This document shows, piece by piece, positions 33,273 to 42,819 of a DNA stretch of 64,000 bases. The stretch spans positions 248,001 to 312,000 of the forward strand of contig JAJCXR010000045.1 of the NCBI GenBank assembly GCA_029263315.1. The letters are read 5' to 3'. Under the pieces are notes generated by a model. It worked only from the letters and a program-made list of their open reading frames with translations, did no database searches and was not told the origin of the DNA. Every line of letters starts with the position of its first letter. Within the stretch, counting starts at the first letter, position 1. Source of the DNA: Acidobacteriota bacterium (GTDB lineage Bacteria; Acidobacteriota; Thermoanaerobaculia; Multivoradales; J023). The translations under genes were made by a program, and so were the position numbers.

Positions 33273-36200
33273 CTAACGGACAACAAGCTCCGGAGCCCGT
33301 TGGGGGAATTCTGACGGCAGGACCAGCGGATCTTTGGTCTCCGGCGCCAGGAGGGTGAGGCGGAGAAAAACCACCGTTTCTTGCAAGGCGATGGGCTGGC
33401 CGTTGGCGTCCAAACCCTCGGCGGGTTGGTCGGCCGGTCGGGTGGGCACGGCGAAGCGCAAGGTGTGGGGCAGGGGCTCCGAGCGGGCACAAAAGTCGGC
33501 CTTCGAAGTGCGCTGGGAGCGCAGTAGCCCGAAGAGGGACCAGCGGTGTTGCCGTTCCCAACTCACTTCCCGACCTTTGACCCAAACCCCCAAACGGGGA
33601 TCGGTGGTGGCGGGCAAGCGCTGGCCGTCCCGGGCCCAACGCAGGGCGAGACGTACCGGTTGTCCGTATTGCCAGCGGCCGAGCCGTACCTCGTCACGGT
33701 GGGTGATCACCTGATCGCCCAAGTCGAGCTGCCAACCGATGATCTGATTGGCTCCCACCTCTTTGCATTGGTTGGTGCGGAACTCGACATCGACATCGAA
33801 GATCGGCGTTTTTGGGTCTTCTTCACTGGTCAGGAAAGGGGCCAACAATTGCCGCACCTCCGCCATGTGGGCCACAAAGCGACTGGCGTCTGCGGTGGCT
33901 TCGCTGGCCAGCTGCGGTGGGACCTGGGCAAAATAGCCGGCGTAGGTATCGAAGTCATGGAAGAAGGTGAGCAGATCTTCAGGATCGGCCTCGTTGGCGA
34001 AGTTGCCCGGCAAGGTGTCGGAGAAGGGGAAACGACCCGCCAGCCGCCGGTTGAAAAATTGCTCCGCTGTCTTGTACTGGGTGGCCGCCCTCTCGAAGGC
34101 GAGCACTTGGCAGCGGGCGAAGAGATCCTCTTGCAGGCTACCGCGGCGGTCGACGAAGAAGTCCCTGGCCGTACCGCGGACGCTGCCGCTGGCACGGGCC
34201 TGCCCGCAGTCCGCCAAGCTCACCTGGTTCATTTTGTCGCGGATCAGCTCCTCCAGCCCGGCGACGGAATTGCCAGGCTGCTTGTTGTTGTAGGCCTTGA
34301 GCTCCTTGAGTATGCCCTCCCAACGTCGGTAGAGGCTGCGATACTCCGCTTGGTGCTCGACGCCCACCTTGCCCAGGGAAGTGATCAGGGGCTCGGCATA
34401 GTCCACCGCCAGGTGCTCCAGTCGACCCCGTTGACGCTCTAGGTAGACCTCCAGCTCATCGGGGCTTTCAACCCCGAAGGCATCCAGCTGGGGCGGCCTT
34501 TCGCCGTTCCACCAGCTGAAATCGCTACCGCGGGGGGTGTAGAGGCGTTCCTCGAGGAGCAGGGCGTCCACCTCCTGCAGCAGGCGCACCCCTTGGTTGC
34601 TCAGGATGCCCGCCAGGTCTTGGTAGGCGGTCCGTAGATTGAGCCGTTCGAAGAGCCCCAAGAGCTGCAAGAGATATTCCGAGGCGGTCGTGAAGCTGGC
34701 GATTTCCGCCTGCACCTCGGGCTCCGCCAACAATGGCGTGATGCGCTTTGGCAAGGGATCGAAGACCTGGGCCCGGGCGATCAGGTCGAGGATACGATCG
34801 CTCATGCGATTGCGCGCCAGGCGCTCGACATGGGTACGCAGCTCGATGGGAAAAGCTTCCAGCCCTGAGCTGCGGAAGCGTTCGTAGGGGGCTTGCAGAT
34901 CCACCGCCTGCTCGAGCAGCAGGGTGTCCCAGGTGAGGCGGCTGCCGCTGGGGACGCTGCGCAGACGACGCACCCCTTCGACATTCATGAAGCTTTGATT
35001 GAGGTAGTCCTGGATCGCCGCCTCCAGGACCTCGACATCGTCGGATAGGGCCCGCAGGGGAACGCCGCGCTCGTTTTGCAGATGCTGCCCGGTGAGCTCC
35101 GAGCGGGACTCGATCAAGGCGCGACGGAAACCATGCCACGCCGCCTCCGTAGAACGCCGCACTTGCTCCGCCAGATCGGTGCCGAGGAACTGACTGTCCC
35201 GCATGTTGCCGATGAGGTCGTCGAAGCGGGGGTCGAGGTCCGGCCGGGCGCGAAAAGCCCAATCGATCTCCGGGTGCTCGAGCACATCCTCGACACAGGT
35301 AATGGCGTTCAAAGTCTGGCGGAACGGTTGCCCTTCGATGATGTTGCGGTCGGCATTGCTGAGCAGTTGGAGACGTAAGCTGAGCTCGTCGAGGGAGCGT
35401 GCCAGGGCGTTTTGACCGAACAGTCGACGCTGAAAACGTTGCACCAGCTGCGTTGTCTTGGCACGGGCCGCCTGGGGAAACTCGCTGGTGATGCGGTGGT
35501 GCTCGTGGAAGGCGGGATAGTTGACGTGCTCGAGGGCTCCCGCATAGAGGGCCGAATTGTCGAAGAAAACCGGCGGCAACTCGGTTTCGAAAACATAGCC
35601 GACGACATCGGCCAAATCCTGCAGACGGTCCTCGGAATTCTTCAGCCCGTTGTAGGTGGCGATGATGCGCTCGAGCTCCGCCTGCTGTTCCACAAACCCT
35701 TCGAGGGCCAAAAAAGAATCCATGCGACTGATCGGCAAGGGCTCGCAGCGGGCGCTGTCCATGGAGCGGGTGCGCGAGGCGCTGCCATCGGCGAAGGCCT
35801 GCGATGCCGCCGTGTCGAGGGAGCTCGACCGTTGATAACGATCCGCTTGGGTGATCGACCAGGCCTGCTTGGCGAGCTCCCGTTGGATCGATTCGAAAAC
35901 GATCTCTTCGTAGGCCTGGGCGACGGCGAGCTCCAGCTTACGGTCGAAATCGGAGAACCACGAGGCCGGCAGTAGCAGGCTGCGGAAAGTATTGGTATCG
36001 ATCCGCGCCAGCCCGTTGCATAGGTTCAGGGTCCAATTGCGCGCCTGGACCCGATCGAGGCTCGCCCCTTGCCGCAGCTCCGTCATATCTCGGCCGATGG
36101 TGTGGAGGACATTCTCGAAAACGTCACGGCTGCTGTCGCGCAGATGCCAGGTGCGCCAGATGCCGAGGACCAGGCATAGGGTGGTGACCAGGACCGCGAT

Positions 36201-37406
36201 CTGGGCCAGCCGCACGTTGCGATTGCGGGTCGCCAGGGCTGCCTTCGTGGGGCGTCCCAGGGCCGCCTCGGGGAAGACCTTCTGCTCCAAGAGTTGGCGC
36301 AGGAAGTAGGTGTTCGGCGGGCCTTGGGAGCTGCCGTCCAAGGGGGCATCGCTACCCGAGAAGTAAATACCTCGACAGAGGATCGACTCGTGGTAGGCGC
36401 TGCTCTTGAAAATCTGTCCGAGATAGACCTGGAGCGGGTTCCTCAGCTCGTCGAGTGTTTGCGGGAAAACAAAGACACCGTCGGCCTGGGCGACCTCGGG
36501 GCGGGCCGCGAAGATCTCGGTCTGCGCCTGGCGCAGGCGGCCTCCGAGGGTCTGAAAAGCTTCGTCGACCCAGGCCCCACGGTAAGCGGCATCCACATTG
36601 TAGGGGCTGGACCAGCCGAAGATTTCCCGCCCCATGGCCTCCGGCAGCTCGCTACAAAAACTGTGGAAACCGGGCAGCTTGTGGCTGTCGAGCACCATGA
36701 CATAGACGGGGAAACGGATATCGAGCTGCTTTTGTAGCTGCCAGATCTTGCGGTAGATGAGGGCGGCCCGTTGCTCCAGCTGTTGCAAACCCTCGGCGCC
36801 CCGGCGCTTGGCGGTGAGCAGCTCCTCACAGTTGATGCCCAGCAAGACACCGTCGAGGGGTTTCTTCGGCCGATGTTTCTTGAGCTGGCGCAGCAGGTTC
36901 TTCCAACCCGCCTCGTCGGCCCGGCGGCCACTGTTGTCGAGCACCCAATCGCCGGTTGGGTCGAGCACCACGCCACTGTCGAAGAGCCACCAGTTGCAGC
37001 CCTCGAAGGTCATGGCGTCTTCCTCCGGCGGGCCGAAAGGCAAGCTCAGGCCGGCATGGCGCCACATCCTCGGATGATGGGAGCCGCTGGCGCCGAGCAT
37101 CATGTACCAAGGCAATTGGTAGCGGGGGTCGGGACCGGCGATGTTGTCGCGCAGGCGCCGGCGGACCCGACGGAAAGATCGCTCGACGGCGCTGGCGGCG
37201 ATGGATTGCGAGCGCGGTGCTTGCTCCTCCGGCTCCGCCGTCGTCGCGGCAGCTTCCGGTGCAGGTGGCAAAAGCTCTTCGTCATCCTCCAGCTCGAGCT
37301 TGCTGCCGCTGCGGAACAACAGCATGACGAGGTAGACCAGCACCAAGATGGCGATGATGCCCAAAATCAACAACGCCAAGGGCAAATACTGTAGGAGCGT
37401 ATTCAC
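33273..37406 (-). CDS. tssM: T6SS membrane-complex protein TssM (IcmF), degenerate Walker A
   Basis: 1377 residues. An N-terminal membrane helix (residues ~5-30), a cytoplasmic NTPase-like domain and a second helix near residue 405-430 precede the long periplasmic part. In many TssM proteins the cytoplasmic domain holds G-x-x-G-x-G-K-T/S; here the equivalent reads LPWYMMLGASGSHHPRMW (near residue 100) and lacks the lysine, so nucleotide binding is doubtful. WWLFDSGVVLDPTGDW and LDGVLLGINCEEL are family blocks. GTG 37406 overlaps tssL by 4 nt. Confidence 0.96.
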   Translation of the reverse strand: MNTLLQYLPLALLILGIIAILVLVYLVMLLFRSGSKLELEDDEELLPPAPEAAATTAEPEEQAPRSQSIAASAVERSFRRVRRRLRDNIAGPDPRYQLPWYMMLGASGSHHPRMWRHAGLSLPFGPPEEDAMTFEGCNWWLFDSGVVLDPTGDWVLDNSGRRADEAGWKNLLRQLKKHRPKKPLDGVLLGINCEELLTAKRRGAEGLQQLEQRAALIYRKIWQLQKQLDIRFPVYVMVLDSHKLPGFHSFCSELPEAMGREIFGWSSPYNVDAAYRGAWVDEAFQTLGGRLRQAQTEIFAARPEVAQADGVFVFPQTLDELRNPLQVYLGQIFKSSAYHESILCRGIYFSGSDAPLDGSSQGPPNTYFLRQLLEQKVFPEAALGRPTKAALATRNRNVRLAQIAVLVTTLCLVLGIWRTWHLRDSSRDVFENVLHTIGRDMTELRQGASLDRVQARNWTLNLCNGLARIDTNTFRSLLLPASWFSDFDRKLELAVAQAYEEIVFESIQRELAKQAWSITQADRYQRSSSLDTAASQAFADGSASRTRSMDSARCEPLPISRMDSFLALEGFVEQQAELERIIATYNGLKNSEDRLQDLADVVGYVFETELPPVFFDNSALYAGALEHVNYPAFHEHHRITSEFPQAARAKTTQLVQRFQRRLFGQNALARSLDELSLRLQLLSNADRNIIEGQPFRQTLNAITCVEDVLEHPEIDWAFRARPDLDPRFDDLIGNMRDSQFLGTDLAEQVRRSTEAAWHGFRRALIESRSELTGQHLQNERGVPLRALSDDVEVLEAAIQDYLNQSFMNVEGVRRLRSVPSGSRLTWDTLLLEQAVDLQAPYERFRSSGLEAFPIELRTHVERLARNRMSDRILDLIARAQVFDPLPKRITPLLAEPEVQAEIASFTTASEYLLQLLGLFERLNLRTAYQDLAGILSNQGVRLLQEVDALLLEERLYTPRGSDFSWWNGERPPQLDAFGVESPDELEVYLERQRGRLEHLAVDYAEPLITSLGKVGVEHQAEYRSLYRRWEGILKELKAYNNKQPGNSVAGLEELIRDKMNQVSLADCGQARASGSVRGTARDFFVDRRGSLQEDLFARCQVLAFERAATQYKTAEQFFNRRLAGRFPFSDTLPGNFANEADPEDLLTFFHDFDTYAGYFAQVPPQLASEATADASRFVAHMAEVRQLLAPFLTSEEDPKTPIFDVDVEFRTNQCKEVGANQIIGWQLDLGDQVITHRDEVRLGRWQYGQPVRLALRWARDGQRLPATTDPRLGVWVKGREVSWERQHRWSLFGLLRSQRTSKADFCARSEPLPHTLRFAVPTRPADQPAEGLDANGQPIALQETVVFLRLTLLAPETKDPLVLPSEFPQRAPELVVR

Positions 37407-38215
37407 GGGGTCCTCTGCTGGGTGGAGGGCTGGGACGCTTTCTCACCGAGAATCGCTTCGATTTCCGAGCGCATTTCCGTCGTCAGGTCGTGCCACAAAG
37501 GGTAGGAGCCGCCGATCCACAGCAGCATCAACAGGCCGAAGACCAGGATCCAGCGTTTGAGATAGGGAAGCTGTTGATTGCGCCCTTGATCGAGGATGCT
37601 GGTGTAGGCCTGGGGCGCCAAGCGTTCCTTGCCCTCCAGCAGCACCGGTTCCCGCTGATTGATGAAGGTCAAGAGGCGGCGGCGATAATTGGCCAGCTCG
37701 ACGGTGCCGTTCAGATCGTCGCGATGTTTGCCTTGGAAACCGAGGGCCAGGGCGTTGAGGTAGATGCGGGCCAAGTCGATGAAGATCGGGTCCTTGTCCT
37801 TCAGCAGCAGGTCGAGGCGCTCGAAAAAGGACTCACCGGCGCTGTGGGATTGGAAGAGCTTCGACTCCAGCAGGTTGGAACGCCAGGTCTCCTGACCCGG
37901 CCATTGCAAATTGAGGAAGATTTCATCGGCCAGGGCGGCCATCACATATTGGGCCTGCGAGTAGATGTCGGCGGCCAGGTGTCCGCCGGCTCGCTGCGCC
38001 GCCAGGGCTTGACGCTCCAGCAGGGTGAGCAGCTGCTGCCAGATGGCATTGGGCGGTATCTCGCCGCCGGGGTCGTCTTTACGCTCGCTGATGAACAGCC
38101 AATCCCCTTGACCCAGCTGAAACTTGAGGCGCAGCACCTCAGAATAGAAGTCCCGGAACTGGCTGGCGAGAAAGGGCTCGTCACCTTGGGAGTTGAAGAT
38201 CTTGTCGTTGGCCAC
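37403..38215 (-). CDS. tssL: T6SS membrane-complex protein TssL (DotU)
   Basis: 270 residues. The DotU cytoplasmic domain (LASQFRDFYSEVLRLK, QYVMAALADEIFLNLQWPG, FFERLDLLLKD, IYLNALALGFQGKHR) is followed by one membrane helix (WILVFGLLMLLWIGGSYPLW, residues ~221-240). No peptidoglycan-binding OmpA domain. Starts with GTG at 38215 and overlaps tssM by 4 nt, as expected for subunits of one complex. Confidence 0.97.
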   Translation of the reverse strand: MANDKIFNSQGDEPFLASQFRDFYSEVLRLKFQLGQGDWLFISERKDDPGGEIPPNAIWQQLLTLLERQALAAQRAGGHLAADIYSQAQYVMAALADEIFLNLQWPGQETWRSNLLESKLFQSHSAGESFFERLDLLLKDKDPIFIDLARIYLNALALGFQGKHRDDLNGTVELANYRRRLLTFINQREPVLLEGKERLAPQAYTSILDQGRNQQLPYLKRWILVFGLLMLLWIGGSYPLWHDLTTEMRSEIEAILGEKASQPSTQQRTP

Positions 38216-38230
38216 GTCGTGGTCTCCCCA

Positions 38231-39580
38231 TCACCCTTCGTTGCGCACGTAGAGGATCACAGCGTCGGGTCGATGGCGGTGTCCCCGATCATCGAGATTG
38301 ACGATCTGCAAGAGCTCGTCGCCGACCACAAACTGGGTATCGCAGCTCAGGGCATAGAGCAGGATGCCGCGGGACGGCACCAGGTCGCTGTCGCCGTCCA
38401 CCTGTTTGCGCTCTGCCCCGAGGGTCCGGTGATGGCGCATGCGGGTCATCCGGCTCTCCGAGCCGATCAGGCTCTGTTGCAGCCACCGGTGGGTGGTTTC
38501 CAGGGGCACGCCCTGGCGACCGCGGACCCCGAGAATCAGCTTGCGCTCCAACCAGGACTCTTCGAAATACGTTTGATAGGCCCCTTCTTCCCATTGCAAT
38601 GGAATTCCCAGGTAGGTCTCGTTGATGCCCTCCTCTAGGGCTTGAAAGATGTACTCCTGGGCCGCCCCGAAGGACTTTTCGAGGTCGTCGTGACGATAGG
38701 GCTCGAGTAGGGGCGGCACCAAGGAATGGCCGATGCTGGCCACCTGGCCGACCAGCGAGCAGAGGGCCAGGTAGAGGCTGAAGGGGTGGGCCCGTCCGCT
38801 GTTGAGCAGGGCTTCGAAGGGCGGCAGGGCCGCCACCAGGCCGCTGACCATCTGCTTGGTCTCCAGCAGCAAGGGTTGGCGCTCGGCGATGATCGGTGAT
38901 TGGGCGCGATCCGCCAGGAAAGCAGCCTTGGCCCGCAACCGCTGGGCGATCTGCTGGCAAGTCTGACCGAGGGCAGATTGCACCGGCACTTGCAGCCGCG
39001 GCGGCTCATAGCTGGACAAGGCGAAGCTTTCGTCACGGTGATGGACTCGGGCCAGCGGCAGGCTTTTGAACTTCTTGGGCACCTCGTCGGCCACCATCAG
39101 CCGCAGCTTGGGCCGCAGCCGGGGAATGGCCAGCTGGCCGTGGCCGGTGTTGGCGTCGACGATGGGATCTCCCGAGGTGCTGTCGTAACGAGCCATCTCG
39201 CCACTCACCGACGACAGGTTGCCGACGCTGGCGGCCACCGCCAAGTGGACGGTGATGTGACCGCGGCGCATTTCATCGGCGTGGGCGCTGAGGTCGAGGC
39301 TGATCTCCAACCTGTCGCTGCCGGCGTCGTCTTCACTGTGATGCACCAGCAGGCCATCCGGCATGACCGCCTCCAGGCGGCGCAGCCAGAACATGCCCGC
39401 CACCAATTTATCGCCGTCGATCTCCAGGTGGCGGATGCCCCAGTGGAAAGGAGACAGGGTGGCGGCGTGGTACGACAGCAGCCCCTCTTGGCGCAACGCC
39501 GACTGCTGAAAATGCTGCGGCGCGAGCAGCATGCCTTCGTGCCATTGGATGGCGTTGGGAATCTCGCTGGCTTTGGTCAT
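38231..39580 (-). CDS. tssK: T6SS baseplate-membrane adaptor TssK
   Basis: 449 residues beginning IQWHEGMLLAPQHFQQS, the TssK signature, with later HWGIRHLEIDGDKLVAG, LPLARVHH and LYLALCSLVGQVASIG blocks. TssK trimers link the baseplate wedges to TssL/TssM and bind effectors or VgrG. It lies 15 bp before tssL and 27 bp after tssJ. Confidence 0.97.
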   Translation of the reverse strand: MTKASEIPNAIQWHEGMLLAPQHFQQSALRQEGLLSYHAATLSPFHWGIRHLEIDGDKLVAGMFWLRRLEAVMPDGLLVHHSEDDAGSDRLEISLDLSAHADEMRRGHITVHLAVAASVGNLSSVSGEMARYDSTSGDPIVDANTGHGQLAIPRLRPKLRLMVADEVPKKFKSLPLARVHHRDESFALSSYEPPRLQVPVQSALGQTCQQIAQRLRAKAAFLADRAQSPIIAERQPLLLETKQMVSGLVAALPPFEALLNSGRAHPFSLYLALCSLVGQVASIGHSLVPPLLEPYRHDDLEKSFGAAQEYIFQALEEGINETYLGIPLQWEEGAYQTYFEESWLERKLILGVRGRQGVPLETTHRWLQQSLIGSESRMTRMRHHRTLGAERKQVDGDSDLVPSRGILLYALSCDTQFVVGDELLQIVNLDDRGHRHRPDAVILYVRNEG

Positions 39581-39607
39581 CGCAGGTTGTCCATTACGGG
39601 TCGTCCA

Positions 39608-40153
39608 CTATTTGAGGGGCTCGGCTCGGAAGCCGCCCTCCTCGAAGCTCAAGCGGAGGGGTTGGTGCGGGTCGACCAGTAAGCGATGTTGGCCGGGGGA
39701 ATAGTAGTCGGCAAAGAAGACGGCACCCTTGGCTCCCATGCGGTAGGGCAGGTTGAGCTCCAGGGGATAGTCCAGGGGGGCGGCGAGGTCGTCCCTGGGC
39801 ACCCACTCCCAAGGCCAGAGATCCACCTTGTCGGCGAGATCCTTGGCCAGCTGCTGGCGTTTCGAGAACCAGTCCCGGGCCGACATCTCACTGAGCTTGT
39901 CGAGGGTCGACTTGTCGTAGGCGATGACCAGCTCGACGGCGATGGGGCTGTTCTGATTCAAGTCTTCGCTGATCCAAACCTGCAACGGATAGTTGCCGCC
40001 GAATAGGGACTTGGTCGCTTTGACCATGCCGCAGGCGGACGAGCAGGATGCCAACAGAACAACCAGTAGAAGCCGCCATCCGAGACGGGCCGAGGGGTGT
40101 TGGATGAGGCGTTGACAGCGTTTCATAGAGGGTCTTCGGCGTTGTGACGTCAT
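39608..40153 (-). CDS. tssJ: T6SS outer-membrane lipoprotein TssJ
   Basis: 181 residues from ATG 40153 (a later ATG at 40126 is possible). A basic start and hydrophobic LLLVVLLASCSSAC gives two candidate lipidation cysteines. The mature part (YPLQVWISEDLNQNSPIAVELVIAYDKSTLDKL and WEWVPRDDLAAPLDYPLELN) fits TssJ/SciN, which anchors the periplasmic end of TssM to the outer membrane. Presence of a TssJ lipoprotein implies a diderm cell. Confidence 0.85.
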   Translation of the reverse strand: MTSQRRRPSMKRCQRLIQHPSARLGWRLLLVVLLASCSSACGMVKATKSLFGGNYPLQVWISEDLNQNSPIAVELVIAYDKSTLDKLSEMSARDWFSKRQQLAKDLADKVDLWPWEWVPRDDLAAPLDYPLELNLPYRMGAKGAVFFADYYSPGQHRLLVDPHQPLRLSFEEGGFRAEPLK

Positions 40154-40246
40154 GGTTCTCTTGCCTAGTTGTGAGACAGAAATTGCAGGCAATATATCAC
40201 CGGTGGCGTCATTTCCATTGCTTGCAGGCTGTTGTTACCCACTGAT

Positions 40247-41782
40247 TTATCTCACCCCGTGTTGGCGCTCGATGGGCAGCCTGAGGAGGGCAAAAACCAA
40301 GCTGTGAACATAGAATCCCCGGGCCTCCAGATGGTGCAGGCGACGCTGGGTCTCGTCCCCGTCGTAGTGGCCGTCGGCGGTCTCCCGGCAGATCATCGCC
40401 AGCACCCCGCCCACCGTCTGGCGATCGTCTCGCTGATCATGGGGCACGGTCACCAACTCGGCGCTGAGCAAATTGTGGATCAGCCACGAGGAGAGCAAGG
40501 GGCGTTGCAGCCATGGGGCGTGCAGATAGTGGTCCGCCAGCTCGAGGGCGGTGCGGTGATAGGAAGCCAGGCCCCGCAGCAGCTCCCCTTGGCGGCCGGG
40601 GGGCAGACCCATGTTGACGGCGTTGTCGAAGCAGTGGCGCACCTCGATGAGCTGCCGCAGAAAGGTGTCGAGACGCTGGCGCCGTTCCGGATCGGCCTGC
40701 TTGCCCGCCCGGTGCAGCCACTCTTCGATGCGGCTGAGCAGGGCGCGCAGGGCGGTGGGCAGATAGGCGTTGGGCCGTCGCAGATCGCGCTCGACGCGGG
40801 CGATGGCGTCGAAGACACCCTCCCGAAGGGTTGGGGTGCGCCGTAGCTCGGAGTCCCGAACCCGCCGGTGCAGCTGGCTCAGCAGATCGAGGAGGTGTGC
40901 CGGATCCCGCGGTCGTTTGCGCAGGATCTTGAGCTCGACGGGGGTTCGCCAGCTGACCTTGCCATCGCGGTAGATGGGGATCTGCTCGACAAACGGCAGA
41001 GCCTCCATCACCGGGTCACGATTGAGCGTCTCGAGCAAGGCCGCTTCGTCGTCGAGCGCCGCCAGCGCGGCCCGCAACAGGGGATCCTGCAACCGTCGCT
41101 GCCGGGCCTCCTGCAGCACTTGGGGGGTGTTGGGTTTGCCGTCGCGGGCCTGTTGCGTCAGCTTCAGCAGGGTGCCGCGGAAAGTCTCGATGTCCGGAAT
41201 CTCGACCTGGATCAAATGGCGCATCTCGTCCAGCAGCTCCTGGCAACGACCTTCGTCGGTCAACGAATAACCGAGCTCCAAATACAAGCTCTGCACCTGC
41301 GGCGACGAAACCTCCAGCTGTCGCAACACCGCCTCGGCGTTCCATCCCTGGTGGATGAGAACCAACGGCGAGTCGTCGGCGAGGGGGAGGGCGGAGCCCT
41401 CTGGGGAGGTGCCAGGCACCTGCGCGGGGACGCCTTGCGATGAGCTGCCAGGCGCCTGCGACGAGCTTGGCTCCGGGATGGTGCCAGGCACCTGCGGGGG
41501 CGATGCGAGGGGCTGTGCGGCGCTGCCCGATGAGGTGCCAGGCACCTGCGGTGACGGTTCGGCGCTGCCCGATGAGGTGCCAGGCACCTGCGGTGACGGC
41601 GTTGGTGACGGCGTTGGCGACGGGGTGCCAGGCACGTTTGACGGCAACCCGGAGTACGACCGTCGCGCCCCAGGACGGGCCTTGGGAGGAAGTGTGTGGG
41701 TCCGTTGCCATAGCAGCAGCGTGGCGGCGGCGGCGAGCCCTCCGAGCCAGGCGGCCAGCGCGAACAGAACCATTTCCGGCAT
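40247..41782 (-). CDS. T6SS-locus protein of unknown function with N-terminal membrane anchor and VPGT-repeat linker
   Basis: 511 residues not recognised as a core T6SS component. One N-terminal membrane segment (LFALAAWLGGLAAAATLLLW) is followed by a Ser/Pro linker (residues ~45-135) with repeated Q-V-P-G-T, each encoded by a near-identical palindromic DNA unit. The remaining ~370 residues are mostly helical and charged (RHLIQVEIPDIETFRGTLLKLTQQA; ERDLRRPNAYLPTALRALLSRIEEWLH). It lies between the SPOR gene and tssJ on the same strand, so it should be part of this secretion system, perhaps as an extra membrane-complex or regulatory element. Function is unknown. Confidence 0.75.
   Translation of the reverse strand: MPEMVLFALAAWLGGLAAAATLLLWQRTHTLPPKARPGARRSYSGLPSNVPGTPSPTPSPTPSPQVPGTSSGSAEPSPQVPGTSSGSAAQPLASPPQVPGTIPEPSSSQAPGSSSQGVPAQVPGTSPEGSALPLADDSPLVLIHQGWNAEAVLRQLEVSSPQVQSLYLELGYSLTDEGRCQELLDEMRHLIQVEIPDIETFRGTLLKLTQQARDGKPNTPQVLQEARQRRLQDPLLRAALAALDDEAALLETLNRDPVMEALPFVEQIPIYRDGKVSWRTPVELKILRKRPRDPAHLLDLLSQLHRRVRDSELRRTPTLREGVFDAIARVERDLRRPNAYLPTALRALLSRIEEWLHRAGKQADPERRQRLDTFLRQLIEVRHCFDNAVNMGLPPGRQGELLRGLASYHRTALELADHYLHAPWLQRPLLSSWLIHNLLSAELVTVPHDQRDDRQTVGGVLAMICRETADGHYDGDETQRRLHHLEARGFYVHSLVFALLRLPIERQHGVR
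41406..41637. repeat. Six copies of a GGTGCCAGGCACC-type palindrome inside a coding linker
   Basis: Copies centred near 41415, 41450 (variant), 41486, 41541, 41583 and 41630 share the core GTGCCAGGCAC with flanking G/C. Each encodes V-P-G-T (A-P-G-S for the variant) on the minus strand. Related single copies occur at 43233-43247 (T-GCCTGGCACC) and near 26402. Confidence 0.8.
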
Positions 41783-41868
41783 TGTGCTCCTCGTCGACGG
41801 TCAGTGGGGGAGGCTGCTCCTTGTGACTGCCGTGACCGGGCGTCGAGTCTCAGGTCAATCTGCCAGTG

Positions 41869-42819
41869 TTATGACGACGGCTCGACGGCTTGGCGCACCA
41901 CCGCCGCCCCCTTGCCGTGCTCGAGACGGAAGTTGCGAGCCGCCTCCTCAGCCGCCTGGCGTTGGGGCCACGGCCCCAGGCGCACCGAGTAGACGACCAC
42001 CCGTCGCAGATCTGAGCGCAGGGTTTTGACGTAGGCGGTGACGCCGTCGATTTCGAGCTCTTCGAGGCAAGCCTTGAGCTCGTCCTTGTCGGTGAACAAA
42101 CCGATTTGCACGGCGAATTGGTGACTTGGGGCGGCCGGCACGGGATCCTCGGGGATGGCGCCGAGGTCGCCGGTGGCGGCAGGGTTGGTTGGACTGGCAT
42201 CGCCGATCGTTGGGATGCTCTGGGTGGCGCCCCCTGTGGAGGCATCAGCAGCTCCGCTGCCTACGGCCACCGTACCGCCCCCCAGGCGTCCGCCGCCGAC
42301 GGTCGGCGTGCCAGCGGTGGGGGTAGCTGCCCGCGGGCCTTGCAGCCGCGGACCTTGCAGCCGTGGTCCGCTGGTGCGGGGTCCGGTGGCTCGGGGTCCG
42401 CTGACGGTGGGGCCGCGGATCCCTCGGCTGGAGACGGTGGGGCCACGCACCGCAGGAGCTGTGGCTGAAGGTGCCGTGACTGAAGGAGCTGTGGCCGTAG
42501 GAGCTGTGGCCGAAGGAGCCGCTGCTGTGGGCCCCGAAACCGCAGGGCCAGCCACCCCGGCGGAGGTGTTGGCTTGGGGGGTCGCGGTGGCCGACGGTGT
42601 CGCCTCCATCGCCGACGGGTCGACGATGCCCTGCTGGGATGCCTGCTGAGATGCCGGCGGCTTCAACGCCGGCGACGGCCGGGTGACCCACCAGGCGCCC
42701 ACCAGGGAGCCGGCCAGGAACAGGACGCCGCCGAGCAAGACGACGCCGCAGCCCACGGTCCACAGGGTGACGCGGTGCAGTTGCAGGCTGTAGACCTTGG
42801 CTTCGGGGGGCTTGACCAT
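41869..42819 (-). CDS. SPOR-domain membrane protein of the T6SS locus
   Basis: 316 residues: one membrane helix (VTLWTVGCGVVLLGGVLFLAGSLVGAWWV, residues ~17-45), a long Ala/Thr/Pro low-complexity linker (repeats of SATAPTATAPSVTAP and SGPRLQGPRLQGPR types) and a C-terminal SPOR domain (HQFAVQIGLFTDKDELKACLEELEIDGVTAYVKTL). SPOR domains bind denuded peptidoglycan, so this protein could position the secretion apparatus at the wall. ATG 42819 shares one base with the upstream stop (TGATG). Confidence 0.85.
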   Translation of the reverse strand: MVKPPEAKVYSLQLHRVTLWTVGCGVVLLGGVLFLAGSLVGAWWVTRPSPALKPPASQQASQQGIVDPSAMEATPSATATPQANTSAGVAGPAVSGPTAAAPSATAPTATAPSVTAPSATAPAVRGPTVSSRGIRGPTVSGPRATGPRTSGPRLQGPRLQGPRAATPTAGTPTVGGGRLGGGTVAVGSGAADASTGGATQSIPTIGDASPTNPAATGDLGAIPEDPVPAAPSHQFAVQIGLFTDKDELKACLEELEIDGVTAYVKTLRSDLRRVVVYSVRLGPWPQRQAAEEAARNFRLEHGKGAAVVRQAVEPSS

